A stretch of DNA of 64,000 nt from Acidocella sp. (GTDB lineage Bacteria > Pseudomonadota > Alphaproteobacteria > Acetobacterales > Acetobacteraceae). Numbering within the stretch: position 1 is the first letter of the stretch; every line of letters starts with the position of its first letter. The notes below the pieces were generated by a model. That model saw only the letters and a program-made list of their open reading frames with translations, had not been told where the DNA came from and made no database searches. Below are positions 29,078-37,398 of this stretch, piece after piece. Location: positions 1 to 64,000 of the forward strand of contig JARLIK010000023.1 of NCBI GenBank assembly GCA_031291755.1, written 5' to 3'. Position numbers and translations under genes: made by a program.

Positions 29078-29775
29078 TGGACCTCTCGGTCCGTTCTGAT
29101 TTACCCGAGCTGATGGATGCCGATGACCTGCCACTTGCCGACTATAACCAATGCTTGACCGACCTCGCCGCGGTTAACCGTGTCACCCTCACCCACCGCG
29201 CCACCATCGATTTTTTGGAGATGGCCACCAAAACATGGGCAGCCGGGGCTGAGATATCGGTTCTTGATGTCGCCTGCGGGCAGGGCGATTTACTCCGTGC
29301 GATCAGCCGCTGGGCCACCAAACGCGGGTTCGTTGCCACATTAACGGGGGTAGATTTAAACCCCCGCAGCGCCGTGGCCGCGCAATCTGCCACATTGCCC
29401 AGCCAAAATATCACCTACTTTACCGGTGACGTGTTTGCCTTCACGCCAGCCACCCAGCCGGATTTCATTGTCACCTCGCAATTCACTCATCATTTGGCGG
29501 ATGCTGACATTATCCGCTTGCTCACCTGGATGCAGGCCACCGCCTGGTGCGGTTGGCATATTGCCGATTTACACCGGCATTTCATTCCCTATTACGGCTT
29601 CAGGGTTTTATGCCGCCTGTTCGGCTGGCATAAAATTGTGCGTTATGACGGTACCATTTCCATCGCCCGCAGTTTTACCCGCGCCGATTGGGAGCGCTAT
29701 CTGGCGGCGGCCAATATCAAGGCTAAAATCCGCTGGCATATGCTGTTCCGTTACGGCGTTTCGCGCTTACAATGA
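29077..29775 (+). CDS. class I SAM-dependent methyltransferase
   Basis: A 232-residue methyltransferase. Motif I is VLDVACGQGDLLRA, the acidic strand-2 end is LTGVDLNPRSA, and post-I/II motifs YFTGDVFAF and FIVTSQFTHHL follow. The C-terminal part (FIPYYGFRVLCRLFG, then YDGTISIARSFTRADWERYL) is typical of methyltransferases that sit next to bacterial type III PKS genes. It is coupled to the PKS by the ATGA overlap and its stop overlaps the flavoprotein ATG by 4 bp. It probably O- or C-methylates the polyketide product. It is not of the isoprenylcysteine-methyltransferase type used in the Streptomyces srs cluster. Confidence 0.88.
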   Translation: MDLSVRSDLPELMDADDLPLADYNQCLTDLAAVNRVTLTHRATIDFLEMATKTWAAGAEISVLDVACGQGDLLRAISRWATKRGFVATLTGVDLNPRSAVAAQSATLPSQNITYFTGDVFAFTPATQPDFIVTSQFTHHLADADIIRLLTWMQATAWCGWHIADLHRHFIPYYGFRVLCRLFGWHKIVRYDGTISIARSFTRADWERYLAAANIKAKIRWHMLFRYGVSRLQ

Positions 29776-30887
29776 GCGGCAGAATCCTCATTGCCGGTGG
29801 CGGGCTGGCCGGGGCCGCCACGGCAGCGGGGCTGGCCCAGGCCGGTGTGCCGGTGACCCTGATTGAACGCGAAACCGGCCCGGTTGATAAAATCTGTGGC
29901 GAATTTTTAAGCCATGAAGCGCAGGCCTCGCTGGCACGGCTTGGGTTTGATGTGAATAGCCTTGGCGGCCATAGCATCGACCATCTGGTATTGGTGCGCG
30001 GCAACGCCAGCATCACCACCAGATTGCCTTTCACGGGCCTCGGCCTCACCCGTAAAACCCTGGATGAAGCGCTGCTGGCCCATGCACAATCCGCCGGGGC
30101 GGTGATAACGCGCGGCCTCACCATCACGAATGTGTCGGTGGAGAACAACATCACGGTTGATATCGCCGGCCAGACTTCGCTAACGGCTGCAACATTGTTC
30201 CTCGCTACCGGCAAGCATGAATTACGCGGCCTGCGCCGCGACGTTAGACAACCGCATGATTTGGTCGGGTTCAAAATGTATTTCCGCCTGACGCCGCAAA
30301 ACCAGGCGGCATTGGCGCATAAAATCGCCCTCATTTTGTTCAATGATGGTTATGCCGGATTGCAGATGGTGGAGGATCATCAGGCAAATCTATGCCTGCT
30401 AACCAGCCGCACCCGCCTGCAACAGCTCGGCGGCAAATGGCAGGCGCTGCTGATGGATTTATGCTGCGACAGCCCGTATCTGGCCAGGATTCTGGCCGGC
30501 GCCGAGGAACTGCTGGCGCAACCTCTCACCATCTACCGGGTGCCCTACGGCTATATTCACCGCCCTGCTGCCACTGACTCCGCGCATATTTTCCGGCTCG
30601 GCGACCAGGCCGGGGTCATCCCCTCCTTCACCGGTGACGGCATGGCTATTGCCTTGCACAGCGCGGCCTTGGCAGTTGATATGTTCACCAGGGGGGGGGA
30701 TGCGAGCGCCTATCATCGCCGCCTGAGCGGCGATATCTCCGGCCAGATCAAGCGAGCGGGGTGGCTGTATGGGTTGGCAAGTTCGCCGTATCTGCAGCGC
30801 CTCATATTCAGTGGCATGCAGATGTTTCCAGCAAGCCTGCGAATGGCGGCCCGCTTAACCCGTGTGCCGGTTAAATCGCAACTGTAG
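29772..30887 (+). CDS. FAD-dependent oxidoreductase, geranylgeranyl-reductase/monooxygenase family
   Basis: A 371-residue flavoprotein. The N-terminal dinucleotide loop LIAGGGLAGAATAAGLA, the Glu of LIERETGPVDKICGEFLS, and the second FAD motif RLGDQAGVIPSFTGDGMAIAL are all present. The last 60 residues contain amphipathic segments near LYGLASSPYLQRL, as in membrane-associated members. It belongs to the same superfamily as UbiH-like monooxygenases and geranylgeranyl reductases; which of the two reactions it performs is uncertain. As last gene of a three-gene overlapping operon with a type III PKS and a methyltransferase, it most likely oxidises or reduces the polyketide lipid. Confidence 0.88.
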   Translation: MSGRILIAGGGLAGAATAAGLAQAGVPVTLIERETGPVDKICGEFLSHEAQASLARLGFDVNSLGGHSIDHLVLVRGNASITTRLPFTGLGLTRKTLDEALLAHAQSAGAVITRGLTITNVSVENNITVDIAGQTSLTAATLFLATGKHELRGLRRDVRQPHDLVGFKMYFRLTPQNQAALAHKIALILFNDGYAGLQMVEDHQANLCLLTSRTRLQQLGGKWQALLMDLCCDSPYLARILAGAEELLAQPLTIYRVPYGYIHRPAATDSAHIFRLGDQAGVIPSFTGDGMAIALHSAALAVDMFTRGGDASAYHRRLSGDISGQIKRAGWLYGLASSPYLQRLIFSGMQMFPASLRMAARLTRVPVKSQL

Positions 30888-31029
30888 CAAAGCAACCGCA
30901 TCATCACGTGAGGCAAGCCTGGCGAACTGCAGTGCTGGCGCCGCCAACAACTCCGATTAACTTGGATTAACATTGCCTTTCAAGCATGTTCGCTTTAAGC
31001 GCAAAATCCTGGCCCCGTTGCAGAAGTGA

Positions 31030-33144
31030 ATGGTAGAAATGAGCCGTAGCCCGAACATCGCCAACGAATCAGCCAACCCGAACATGTCGATCCCGGAGGC
31101 GCTGGCCAAAGCCAATGCCCACTGGAACGCCGGGCAGGCGGATATCGCCGAGATGCTATGCCAGCGCATATTAGCGGCTTGGCCGGGCCACCCGGATGCG
31201 CTGCACCTGCTGGGGTTGATGGCGCATGCCTACGGGAACCTGGATGTTGCCATTAATTATCTGCGGCAAGCCTGCGCGGCGCCGCGCGCCCCGGCGGTGT
31301 ATTCCGCCAACCTCGCCGAGATGTGCCGCCAGCGCGGCCTGCTGGCCGAGGGCGAAACCCACGCCCGACGCGCCGTACAGATGGACACCACCCACCCAGG
31401 TGCCTGGAATAATCTGGGCATCATTTTGCAGGAAATGGGACAATTCGAGGAGAGCAAGCGCTGCCTGGAGCGGGTGCTTACCCTGCAACCGCATAATGCC
31501 GAAGCCTATAACAACCTCGGCAACACCTGCAAGCGCATGGGCGAGTTGACCGCCGCCCAGCGCCATTGGAACCGTGCGTTGTCGCTGCGGCCCAATTACG
31601 CCGAGCCGCATAGCAACCTCGCCAACCTGCTCTCAGCCCAAGGCGAGTATGACAGCGCCGCCAAGCACGCCAAACGCGCCATTGAACTGAACCCGCGTTT
31701 TGCCGACGCCTATATCAACCTCGCCGGGGTAGAGACCGCCCGCAACCGCCACGGCGAGGCGCTGCGATGGATTGATTCGCTGCTCAGCTTTGCCCCCCAG
31801 CACGCCGTCGCCCTGGCCTCACGCGCCCTGACCCTGAAGAAGCTTGACCAATTGGAAGATGCGTTGGCGGCAGTTGACCGCGCCTTGGTGGCATCGCCCG
31901 AAAATGCCGAGGCACATAACGCCCACGGCCAGATTTTACAGGCGCTGGGCCGGACTGACGAGGCTTTGGCCGCCTATGACCGCGCTGCCACCCTGCCTGG
32001 CACCGCTACCGAACAGGCGCTGATCAACCGCGCCATTCTGCTGATGGAACAAGGCCAGAGCGAGTCGGCGAAGGCCGAATTTGACAAGGTGATTCAGCTC
32101 TACCCCGGCTCTGCCATGGCGCTGTTCAACAGCGCGGATTTACGCAAATTCAGCGAGGGCGACCCGCTGATCGAGACGATGCACCGGCTGTTGAATGCGG
32201 GGGCGGAAACCTCGGCGAATGATAAAATGCTGCTGCATTATGCGCTCGGCAAAGCCTATCTCGATATTGGCAATTCCGAGACAGCGTTTCATCATTTGAA
32301 TACCGGCAGCCATATGAAGCGCCAGACCATCGACTATAGCGCCGCCGCCACGTCCGACTGGATGGAGTCCATCGCCAAGGTATTCTCCGCCAAATTCATC
32401 AAGGAGCATGCAGGCCAGGGCAATGACTCCCCGATGCCGATCTTCGTGCTCGGCATGCCGCGCTCCGGCACCACGCTCACTGAACAAGTGCTGGCCTCGC
32501 ACCCGTCCATCCATGGCGCCGGTGAGCTGGGACTGATGCAGGCCATCATCAATAAAATTGGCGATTTCCCAGGTAACGTACCGAATCTTTCGGCTGAAAC
32601 CCTAAAACAATTTGGTGACAGCTACATCGCCGACATCACCAAAATCGCGCATGGCAAGCCCTATGTGGTCGATAAAATGCCGATCAACTTCGCCTTCGCC
32701 GGGCTGATCCGTTTGATCCTGCCGGGTGCCCATATCATCCACTCACGGCGCGACCCGGTGGATACCTGCCTGTCCTGCTACAGCAAATTATTCACCGCCG
32801 AGCAGTCTTTCTCATATGACATGACCGAGCTGGGGCAGTTCCACCGCGACTACCAAAATCTCACCGCGCATTGGCGCAAGGTGCTGCCGGCGAAATTCTT
32901 CCTGGAGGTTGATTACGAGGCGATGGTGGAAGATTTGGAAACCCAGGCCAAGCGGATGTTAAAATTCCTCGGCCTGCCCTGGGACCCCAACTGCCTGAAC
33001 TTCCATGAAACCAAGCGCACCGTGCGTACCGCCAGTGTCAACCAGGTGCGCAAGCCGGTGTATAAAACCTCCTCCGGCCGCTGGCGCAAACACGCCGCGC
33101 AGTTGGGGCCGCTGCTGCAAGCCCTGGACATTGCCGCAGAATGA
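31030..33144 (+). CDS. TPR-repeat sulfotransferase family protein
   Basis: A 704-residue two-part protein. Residues about 15-380 are tandem TPR repeats (for example NNLGNTCKRMGELTAAQRHW and NLANLLSAQGEYDSAAKHAK). Residues about 460-704 are a sulfotransferase domain with the PAPS 5'-phosphosulfate loop IFVLGMPRSGTTLTEQVLA, GAGELGLMQ, and the 3'-phosphate-binding HSRRDPVDTCLSCY. Related TPR-sulfotransferases modify glycans or proteins using PAPS. It has no signal peptide, so it acts in the cytoplasm. It is followed at once by a TPR glycosyltransferase-like gene, suggesting a shared substrate. ATG 31030 is used; ATG 31039 is in frame. Confidence 0.88.
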   Translation: MVEMSRSPNIANESANPNMSIPEALAKANAHWNAGQADIAEMLCQRILAAWPGHPDALHLLGLMAHAYGNLDVAINYLRQACAAPRAPAVYSANLAEMCRQRGLLAEGETHARRAVQMDTTHPGAWNNLGIILQEMGQFEESKRCLERVLTLQPHNAEAYNNLGNTCKRMGELTAAQRHWNRALSLRPNYAEPHSNLANLLSAQGEYDSAAKHAKRAIELNPRFADAYINLAGVETARNRHGEALRWIDSLLSFAPQHAVALASRALTLKKLDQLEDALAAVDRALVASPENAEAHNAHGQILQALGRTDEALAAYDRAATLPGTATEQALINRAILLMEQGQSESAKAEFDKVIQLYPGSAMALFNSADLRKFSEGDPLIETMHRLLNAGAETSANDKMLLHYALGKAYLDIGNSETAFHHLNTGSHMKRQTIDYSAAATSDWMESIAKVFSAKFIKEHAGQGNDSPMPIFVLGMPRSGTTLTEQVLASHPSIHGAGELGLMQAIINKIGDFPGNVPNLSAETLKQFGDSYIADITKIAHGKPYVVDKMPINFAFAGLIRLILPGAHIIHSRRDPVDTCLSCYSKLFTAEQSFSYDMTELGQFHRDYQNLTAHWRKVLPAKFFLEVDYEAMVEDLETQAKRMLKFLGLPWDPNCLNFHETKRTVRTASVNQVRKPVYKTSSGRWRKHAAQLGPLLQALDIAAE

Positions 33145-33174
33145 ACCTTGAAGCCCTATGAACCTCGAAGCCCT
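33141..33174 (+). repeat. 17-bp tandem start-site duplication forming a six-codon minigene
   Basis: ATGAACCTTGAAGCCCT (33141-33157) is directly repeated as ATGAACCTCGAAGCCCT (33158-33174), one mismatch in 17. The first ATG overlaps the sulfotransferase TGA as ATGA. Because 17 is not a multiple of three, that ATG now opens only MNLEAL and ends at a TGA that again overlaps the second ATG as ATGA. The downstream gene is read from the second copy. Confidence 0.85.
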
Positions 33175-34321
33175 GCAAGTTGAAGTCCACAGGCTGATCC
33201 AGACCGATCAACCTGAAGCAGCCGAGGCGCTGCTGCGTCCGCATCTGGCCGGTGGCGTGGGGCCAATCCCGTTGTGGCGGCAAATGGCGGTGGCATTGCG
33301 CAGGCAGGGTAAGATGGGCGAGGTCCGGCATATCCAGATGATGCTGGTGGAGCATAACCCTGGCGATTTGACCGCGCGATTTGACCTTTCGGAAACCTTG
33401 CTGATGCTGGGCGAGTATGAGCGCGGCTGGCGGGAGTATCAGTACCGCTACAGCCTGGCGCACACGGTCGCCATCGAGCGCAAGGTGCAGCGCCCGCGCT
33501 GGGGCGGCGAGGCGATGCCGGGCAAAACCTTGCTGATCCATGACGAACAGGGTTTTGGTGATACCTTCCAGTTTATCCGGCTGACGCGCGAGGCCGCCCG
33601 GCGCAGCAAGGCGCGGGTGATTCTCGAAGTGAATCACGAAACCCTGGCCCTGGCCCGGCGCAGCCTGCCGGAGTTTGAGATCACCGCACGCGGCACGCTG
33701 CCACCCGCCTTCGATGTGCATTGCGAAATGATGAGCCTGCCGATGGCGCTGGACCTGAAGCTGACCGACCTGCCAGGGCCGATCCCGTATTTGCTGCCGG
33801 ACCCAGCACGGCTGGAGCATTGGCGCCGCCGTCTGGCGGGCCTGCCACGCCCGCTGGTGACCCTGGCCTGGGCAGGACGGCCAGTTCACCCCAACGATGC
33901 CAACCGCTCCATGACGCTCGATATGCTGGCCCCCCTCGCCCACACCGGCGCGCATTTCCTGCCGATCCAAAAAGGCCCTGCCGCCGCGCAGGCCAATAAC
34001 CCGCCGGCCGGCATGTCGCTGATGTCGCTCAGCAATGAAATCCGTGATTTTGATGATACCGCCGCGATTTTCTGCCTGACCGATTTGCTGATTTCGGTGG
34101 ATTCATCGCCTGTTCATCTGGCTGGTGCGCTGGGCCGCCCGACCTGGGTGATGCTGCCGTTCGTGCCGGACTGGCGCTGGCTGATCAACCGCTCGGACAC
34201 CCCCTGGTATAACCATCACACATTATTCCGGCAGCCACGCCGGGGTGACTGGCCGAGTGTCATCAATAATATGGCGCAAGCACTGCGGGATTTTGTCCAG
34301 CAGCCGCGCCAAACTTATTGA
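33158..34321 (+). CDS. TPR-containing glycosyltransferase-like protein
   Basis: A 387-residue protein with a short N-terminal TPR part (residues 1-95: ALRRQGKMGEVRHIQMML and LLMLGEYERGWREYQYRY) and a C-terminal GT-B-like domain. LLIHDEQGFGDTFQFIRLT and late ISVDSSPVHLAGALGRPTWVML are hallmarks of the TPR glycosyltransferase-41/9-like family that follows sulfotransferases or flagellin modification genes. GlcNAc or heptose transfer is possible, not shown. The WREYQYRY segment marks the TPR-GT junction seen in this family. Start is the second copy of a 17-bp tandem duplication, coupled to the sulfotransferase. Confidence 0.85.
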   Translation: MNLEALQVEVHRLIQTDQPEAAEALLRPHLAGGVGPIPLWRQMAVALRRQGKMGEVRHIQMMLVEHNPGDLTARFDLSETLLMLGEYERGWREYQYRYSLAHTVAIERKVQRPRWGGEAMPGKTLLIHDEQGFGDTFQFIRLTREAARRSKARVILEVNHETLALARRSLPEFEITARGTLPPAFDVHCEMMSLPMALDLKLTDLPGPIPYLLPDPARLEHWRRRLAGLPRPLVTLAWAGRPVHPNDANRSMTLDMLAPLAHTGAHFLPIQKGPAAAQANNPPAGMSLMSLSNEIRDFDDTAAIFCLTDLLISVDSSPVHLAGALGRPTWVMLPFVPDWRWLINRSDTPWYNHHTLFRQPRRGDWPSVINNMAQALRDFVQQPRQTY

Positions 34322-35100
34322 AACGCGTAACTGTCCATTCGCAGAAAGCCAAACTCGACTGACTGATGCAGCCTGGTGGTTTTTGCCTTCGCCCCCGCCG
34401 CACCCAAAGCCACGTAGAGCGGAAGCAGATGCTCCTCGGTGGGGTGCTCGTCAGCGGCGTGAGGCGCCAGTTTTCGGTAATCGACCAGCGCCGCCACATC
34501 ATGTGCCCGCAGCTTCTCATCCATCCAGTCCGAGAACGCCGTCACATCCGGAGTTTCCGGCGAATCAAGTGCGGCTCTGCCGCCCCGGAACCGGCGTAAA
34601 TCATGGGTGAAACTGCCGCTGCCCAAAATCAGCACGCCTTGCTCACGTAACACCGCCAGGGCTTCGCCCAGCCGGACATGATGTTGCGGCCCCAATGCGG
34701 TTTGCACTGACAATTGCAGCACAGGAATCTCCGCCGCCGGATAGGCCAGCAGCAACGGCACCCAGGCGCCATGGTCAAGGCCGCGGGCGGTATCCAACCC
34801 CGGCTGATAACCCGCCGCCTGCAAGAGTTTAGCAATGCCGGCAGCCAGCGCGGGGTCACCCGGCGGGTTATACTGCAACTGGAAAAGCTGCTGGGGAAAC
34901 CCGTAAAAATCGTGAATCGTGGTGTTCTGCGCCACGGCATTGAGCATCGGCTCGCCGGTTTCCCAATGCGCCGAGACCACCAAAATCGCCTTGGGCCGCT
35001 CGGGCACAAAGGCGGCCAGTCCAGTCAAAAAATCCCGCGCCGGGGTGTCCATCAGGGCGGTCATTGGTGAGCCGTGGCTCAGGAACATCGTAGGTTGCAT
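34315..35100 (-). CDS. class III extradiol dioxygenase, 4,5-DOPA dioxygenase-like (YgiD family)
   Basis: A 261-residue enzyme, the family's usual size. It opens with MQPTMFLSHGSPMTAL (metal His), continues with VVSAHWETGEP (second His), DHGAWVPLLLAYPAAEIPV (third His and catalytic Asp/His), LGSGSFTHDLR and EHLLPLYVALGAAG. Such Zn or Fe proteins cleave DOPA or catecholic rings; in bacteria the substrate is uncertain. The frame reaches to 35241, but the ATG at 35100 with GGAG nine bases upstream matches the family start. It ends 6 bp inside the end of the convergent TPR protein gene. Confidence 0.9.
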   Translation of the reverse strand: MQPTMFLSHGSPMTALMDTPARDFLTGLAAFVPERPKAILVVSAHWETGEPMLNAVAQNTTIHDFYGFPQQLFQLQYNPPGDPALAAGIAKLLQAAGYQPGLDTARGLDHGAWVPLLLAYPAAEIPVLQLSVQTALGPQHHVRLGEALAVLREQGVLILGSGSFTHDLRRFRGGRAALDSPETPDVTAFSDWMDEKLRAHDVAALVDYRKLAPHAADEHPTEEHLLPLYVALGAAGAKAKTTRLHQSVEFGFLRMDSYAFQ

Positions 35101-35266
35101 GTCACTCGCTCCGGCTGCTAAGCAAAACATAGGTTGCGGCAACGGTAGCGTGAAACGAAAAACCCGCATAACCGCATTGCGGGGCGCAGCGTGGCAGGGC
35201 GAACCCCTGGTAAACTGTGCCGGAGTGGCGTTTGATACCAAAGCAGTCTAGCTGCTGGAGAGGCCG

Positions 35267-36184
35267 ATGCGTGAAGATGAGATAAAAAGCGTATTACTGA
35301 ATCTGAACGCCAGCCAGGACTGCATCGAGGCTTCGGCCCTGATCTCAACCGACGGGCTGATTATCGCCTCGGCGCTGGCGCCGGGGCTCGATGAAGACCA
35401 CCTCGGCGCTCTGGCCACGGCAGTATTGTCACTCGGCGATAACACCACCGCCGCGCTGGCATGCGGGGCGATGGAACAGGTGATGATCAGCGGGGCTGAC
35501 CGCCATCTGCTGATCCTGCAAGCCGGACCGGAAGCTGTGCTTAGCGCCATTGCCGGGCCGGGCGTGAAACTCGGCCCACTGCTGCTGGATGCCAGCTACG
35601 CCGCCAGCGTCATTTTGCCGGATACCGGCAACAAGACCGGCATACTGAACGATCCAAGCCTGGAGACATTGCGTTTTGACGGCGGGCTGGGGCCGGAAGA
35701 TGTAACGATCATGGCTGCGATTCAGGATATCGTGACAAAGCTGCTGCCCACCCTGACCACGCAATTTTATGATGTCATTATCGCCGAGCCGCACGCGATG
35801 CAGGCGGTCACCGGGCCGATCGCTGACACGCAGGCGATCCACTTGGCCTGGTTGCAGCGGGTGTTCGATGGAAATTACGGACCCGGCTTTATGCAGCGTC
35901 AGCGCGATACGCTGGAGTTCAAAAACATCAAGACCTTACCAGCGGTTTTTGTAGCCACCAGCATTGCCTTCCTGCGCGGGGCAATGGCGCCGATGGTGCT
36001 TGCTCAGGCCTCCGGTGAGCCGCAAACGCCTGCCATCACCGCCACGATATTGCGGCTGCTCGACCTCTGCCAATATCTGACAGATCCGAAATACGCCGAG
36101 CTTTTCTCGCCTTTCGAGCAGGTCAAGAAGCAGAACGCCTGGCAGCATCTGGCCCGGCGCACCAAAGAGAACGCACCGCTCTAG
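35267..36184 (+). CDS. fused roadblock/LC7 - protoglobin-like protein lacking the haem-ligand His
   Basis: A 305-residue protein. Residues 1-117 are a roadblock/LC7 domain (MREDEIKSVL, EASALISTDGLIIASALAPG, CGAMEQVMISG, LLILQAGPEAVL). Residues about 125-295 align, without gaps through the FYDVI to FLRGAM stretch, to the protoglobin encoded on the opposite strand at 36181-36732. The His expected at haem position F8 is Lys219 here (FKNIKTLPAVFV against ETHVRVRVPPLF). Roadblock proteins usually regulate Ras-like GTPases; none is encoded nearby. It reads as a fusion of paralogues of the two convergent genes, with the globin part probably not binding haem in the usual way. Confidence 0.85.
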   Translation: MREDEIKSVLLNLNASQDCIEASALISTDGLIIASALAPGLDEDHLGALATAVLSLGDNTTAALACGAMEQVMISGADRHLLILQAGPEAVLSAIAGPGVKLGPLLLDASYAASVILPDTGNKTGILNDPSLETLRFDGGLGPEDVTIMAAIQDIVTKLLPTLTTQFYDVIIAEPHAMQAVTGPIADTQAIHLAWLQRVFDGNYGPGFMQRQRDTLEFKNIKTLPAVFVATSIAFLRGAMAPMVLAQASGEPQTPAITATILRLLDLCQYLTDPKYAELFSPFEQVKKQNAWQHLARRTKENAPL

Positions 36185-36732
36185 CTTGCTAGCGCCAAGC
36201 CTTTACCGACCGTTTGCAGGCGCGTCAGCAGTACCGGGCTGATCCCCAAATTATCCATCAACACTTCGGCATATTTGCGGTCGATCAAATATTGGCAGAG
36301 ATCGAGCAGCCGCAACACCGAAGCAGTGGCCAGCATCGCTTGTTTTGCATCGGGAACGTTAACCACCAGCACCGGCGGTAAAGCGCCGCGCAAAAACGCC
36401 ATGCTGGCGGCGACAAACAACGGCGGCACCCGCACCCGTACATGGGTTTCGCCAATTTTCTCCTGGCGCTTAATAAAATCGACTCCATAATCACCTGCAA
36501 ACAGGCTTTCCAGCCAGACAACATGAGTCTTTTTGAGTTGCTCAACCCGGCCTTCGATATAAGGCTTGATTTCAGGCTCTTCCGCCAGAACTTCATAGAA
36601 GCGATCGGTCAGCCAGGGAATCAGCGGGTGAACATTATCGCGCACGGCCGTCAGAACGATCTGATCCTCGCGACTCAGCCCAGCCACATGGCAGAAAAGT
36701 TCGAGATTCCGGTCACTATAATGCAGTTCCAT
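36181..36732 (-). CDS. protoglobin (globin-coupled-sensor type globin domain)
   Basis: A 183-residue single-domain sensor globin. FYEVLAEEPEIKPYI, THVVWLESLFAGDYGVDFI and KRQEKIGETHVRVRVPPL follow the globin-coupled-sensor pattern, with the proximal haem ligand at His97. No transmitter domain is attached, so it is a stand-alone protoglobin likely binding O2, CO or NO. AAGGAG sits nine bases before the ATG at 36732; the frame continues upstream into the roadblock gene but that extension is rejected. It lies 31 bp behind the roadblock gene on the same strand, and its stop overlaps the last codons of the convergent fused paralogue by 4 bp. Confidence 0.85.
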   Translation of the reverse strand: MELHYSDRNLELFCHVAGLSREDQIVLTAVRDNVHPLIPWLTDRFYEVLAEEPEIKPYIEGRVEQLKKTHVVWLESLFAGDYGVDFIKRQEKIGETHVRVRVPPLFVAASMAFLRGALPPVLVVNVPDAKQAMLATASVLRLLDLCQYLIDRKYAEVLMDNLGISPVLLTRLQTVGKGLALAS

Positions 36733-36763
36733 AAAATCCGGCTCCTTGTATGTGGTCAGATAA

Positions 36764-37126
36764 CTATAACAGGCTGGTAACGGCCTGAGCCGCATATTTG
36801 GCATCCAAAAACAACAGCCCCAGCTTCGCGGTTTTATTGGCGATGGTGCAGAGAACCGCGTCCTGTCCAGCGTGGATGATCAGGATATGACCATGTGAGC
36901 CGGTGATCAGCACTTGTTCCAGCGTGCCGCAGGCAAGTTCCGCAGCAGTCCGGTCACCGAGCGACAGCATCGCCGCCACCATGGCGCTGACCCGGTCTTC
37001 ATCCATCATCTCCGGCAGCACCGAGGACAAGATCAGACCATCGGTCGAGATCAGTGCCGCGGCTTCAATGCTGGCAGACCGTCCTTTCAGGTCAGTCAAA
37101 ACGGTCTTTATTTGATCTTCACGCAT
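36764..37126 (-). CDS. roadblock/LC7 domain protein
   Basis: A 120-residue single-domain protein: MREDQIKTVL, IEAAALISTDGLILSSVLPE, MVAAMLSLGDRTAAEL, CGTLEQVLITGSHGHILIIH, and ending LFLDAKYAAQAVTSLL. Bacterial roadblock/LC7 proteins (MglB type) act as dimers on small GTPases or as scaffolds. There is no GTPase gene in the window. GAGG lies five bases before ATG 37126. It is more than half identical by eye to the first domain of the convergent fused protein at 35267-36184, and is followed by the protoglobin gene, i.e. the same order as in the fusion. Confidence 0.88.
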   Translation of the reverse strand: MREDQIKTVLTDLKGRSASIEAAALISTDGLILSSVLPEMMDEDRVSAMVAAMLSLGDRTAAELACGTLEQVLITGSHGHILIIHAGQDAVLCTIANKTAKLGLLFLDAKYAAQAVTSLL

Positions 37127-37398
37127 GAGCACCTCGAGCTGTAGGCTTGAACATTATCCGGGTTATCAAATTCGCAATCAGACCACCGCGGCGTCACCGT
37201 GATGGCCATGCTAGCTGACATAATAAAGTCAGCAAACATGGTGCAACCTAAGGGGATGGGATCATTATCGAAAATGATATAGGTCAAATCAATTACAAAT
37301 GAGCGGCGCGGTGTCATAAACCATCTACCAAGCGCGTTTGCGGCTTAGCTGTATTGGCCTTATGAGCCTGCCGCCTCCCACGTATCCCCAAGGAACCC

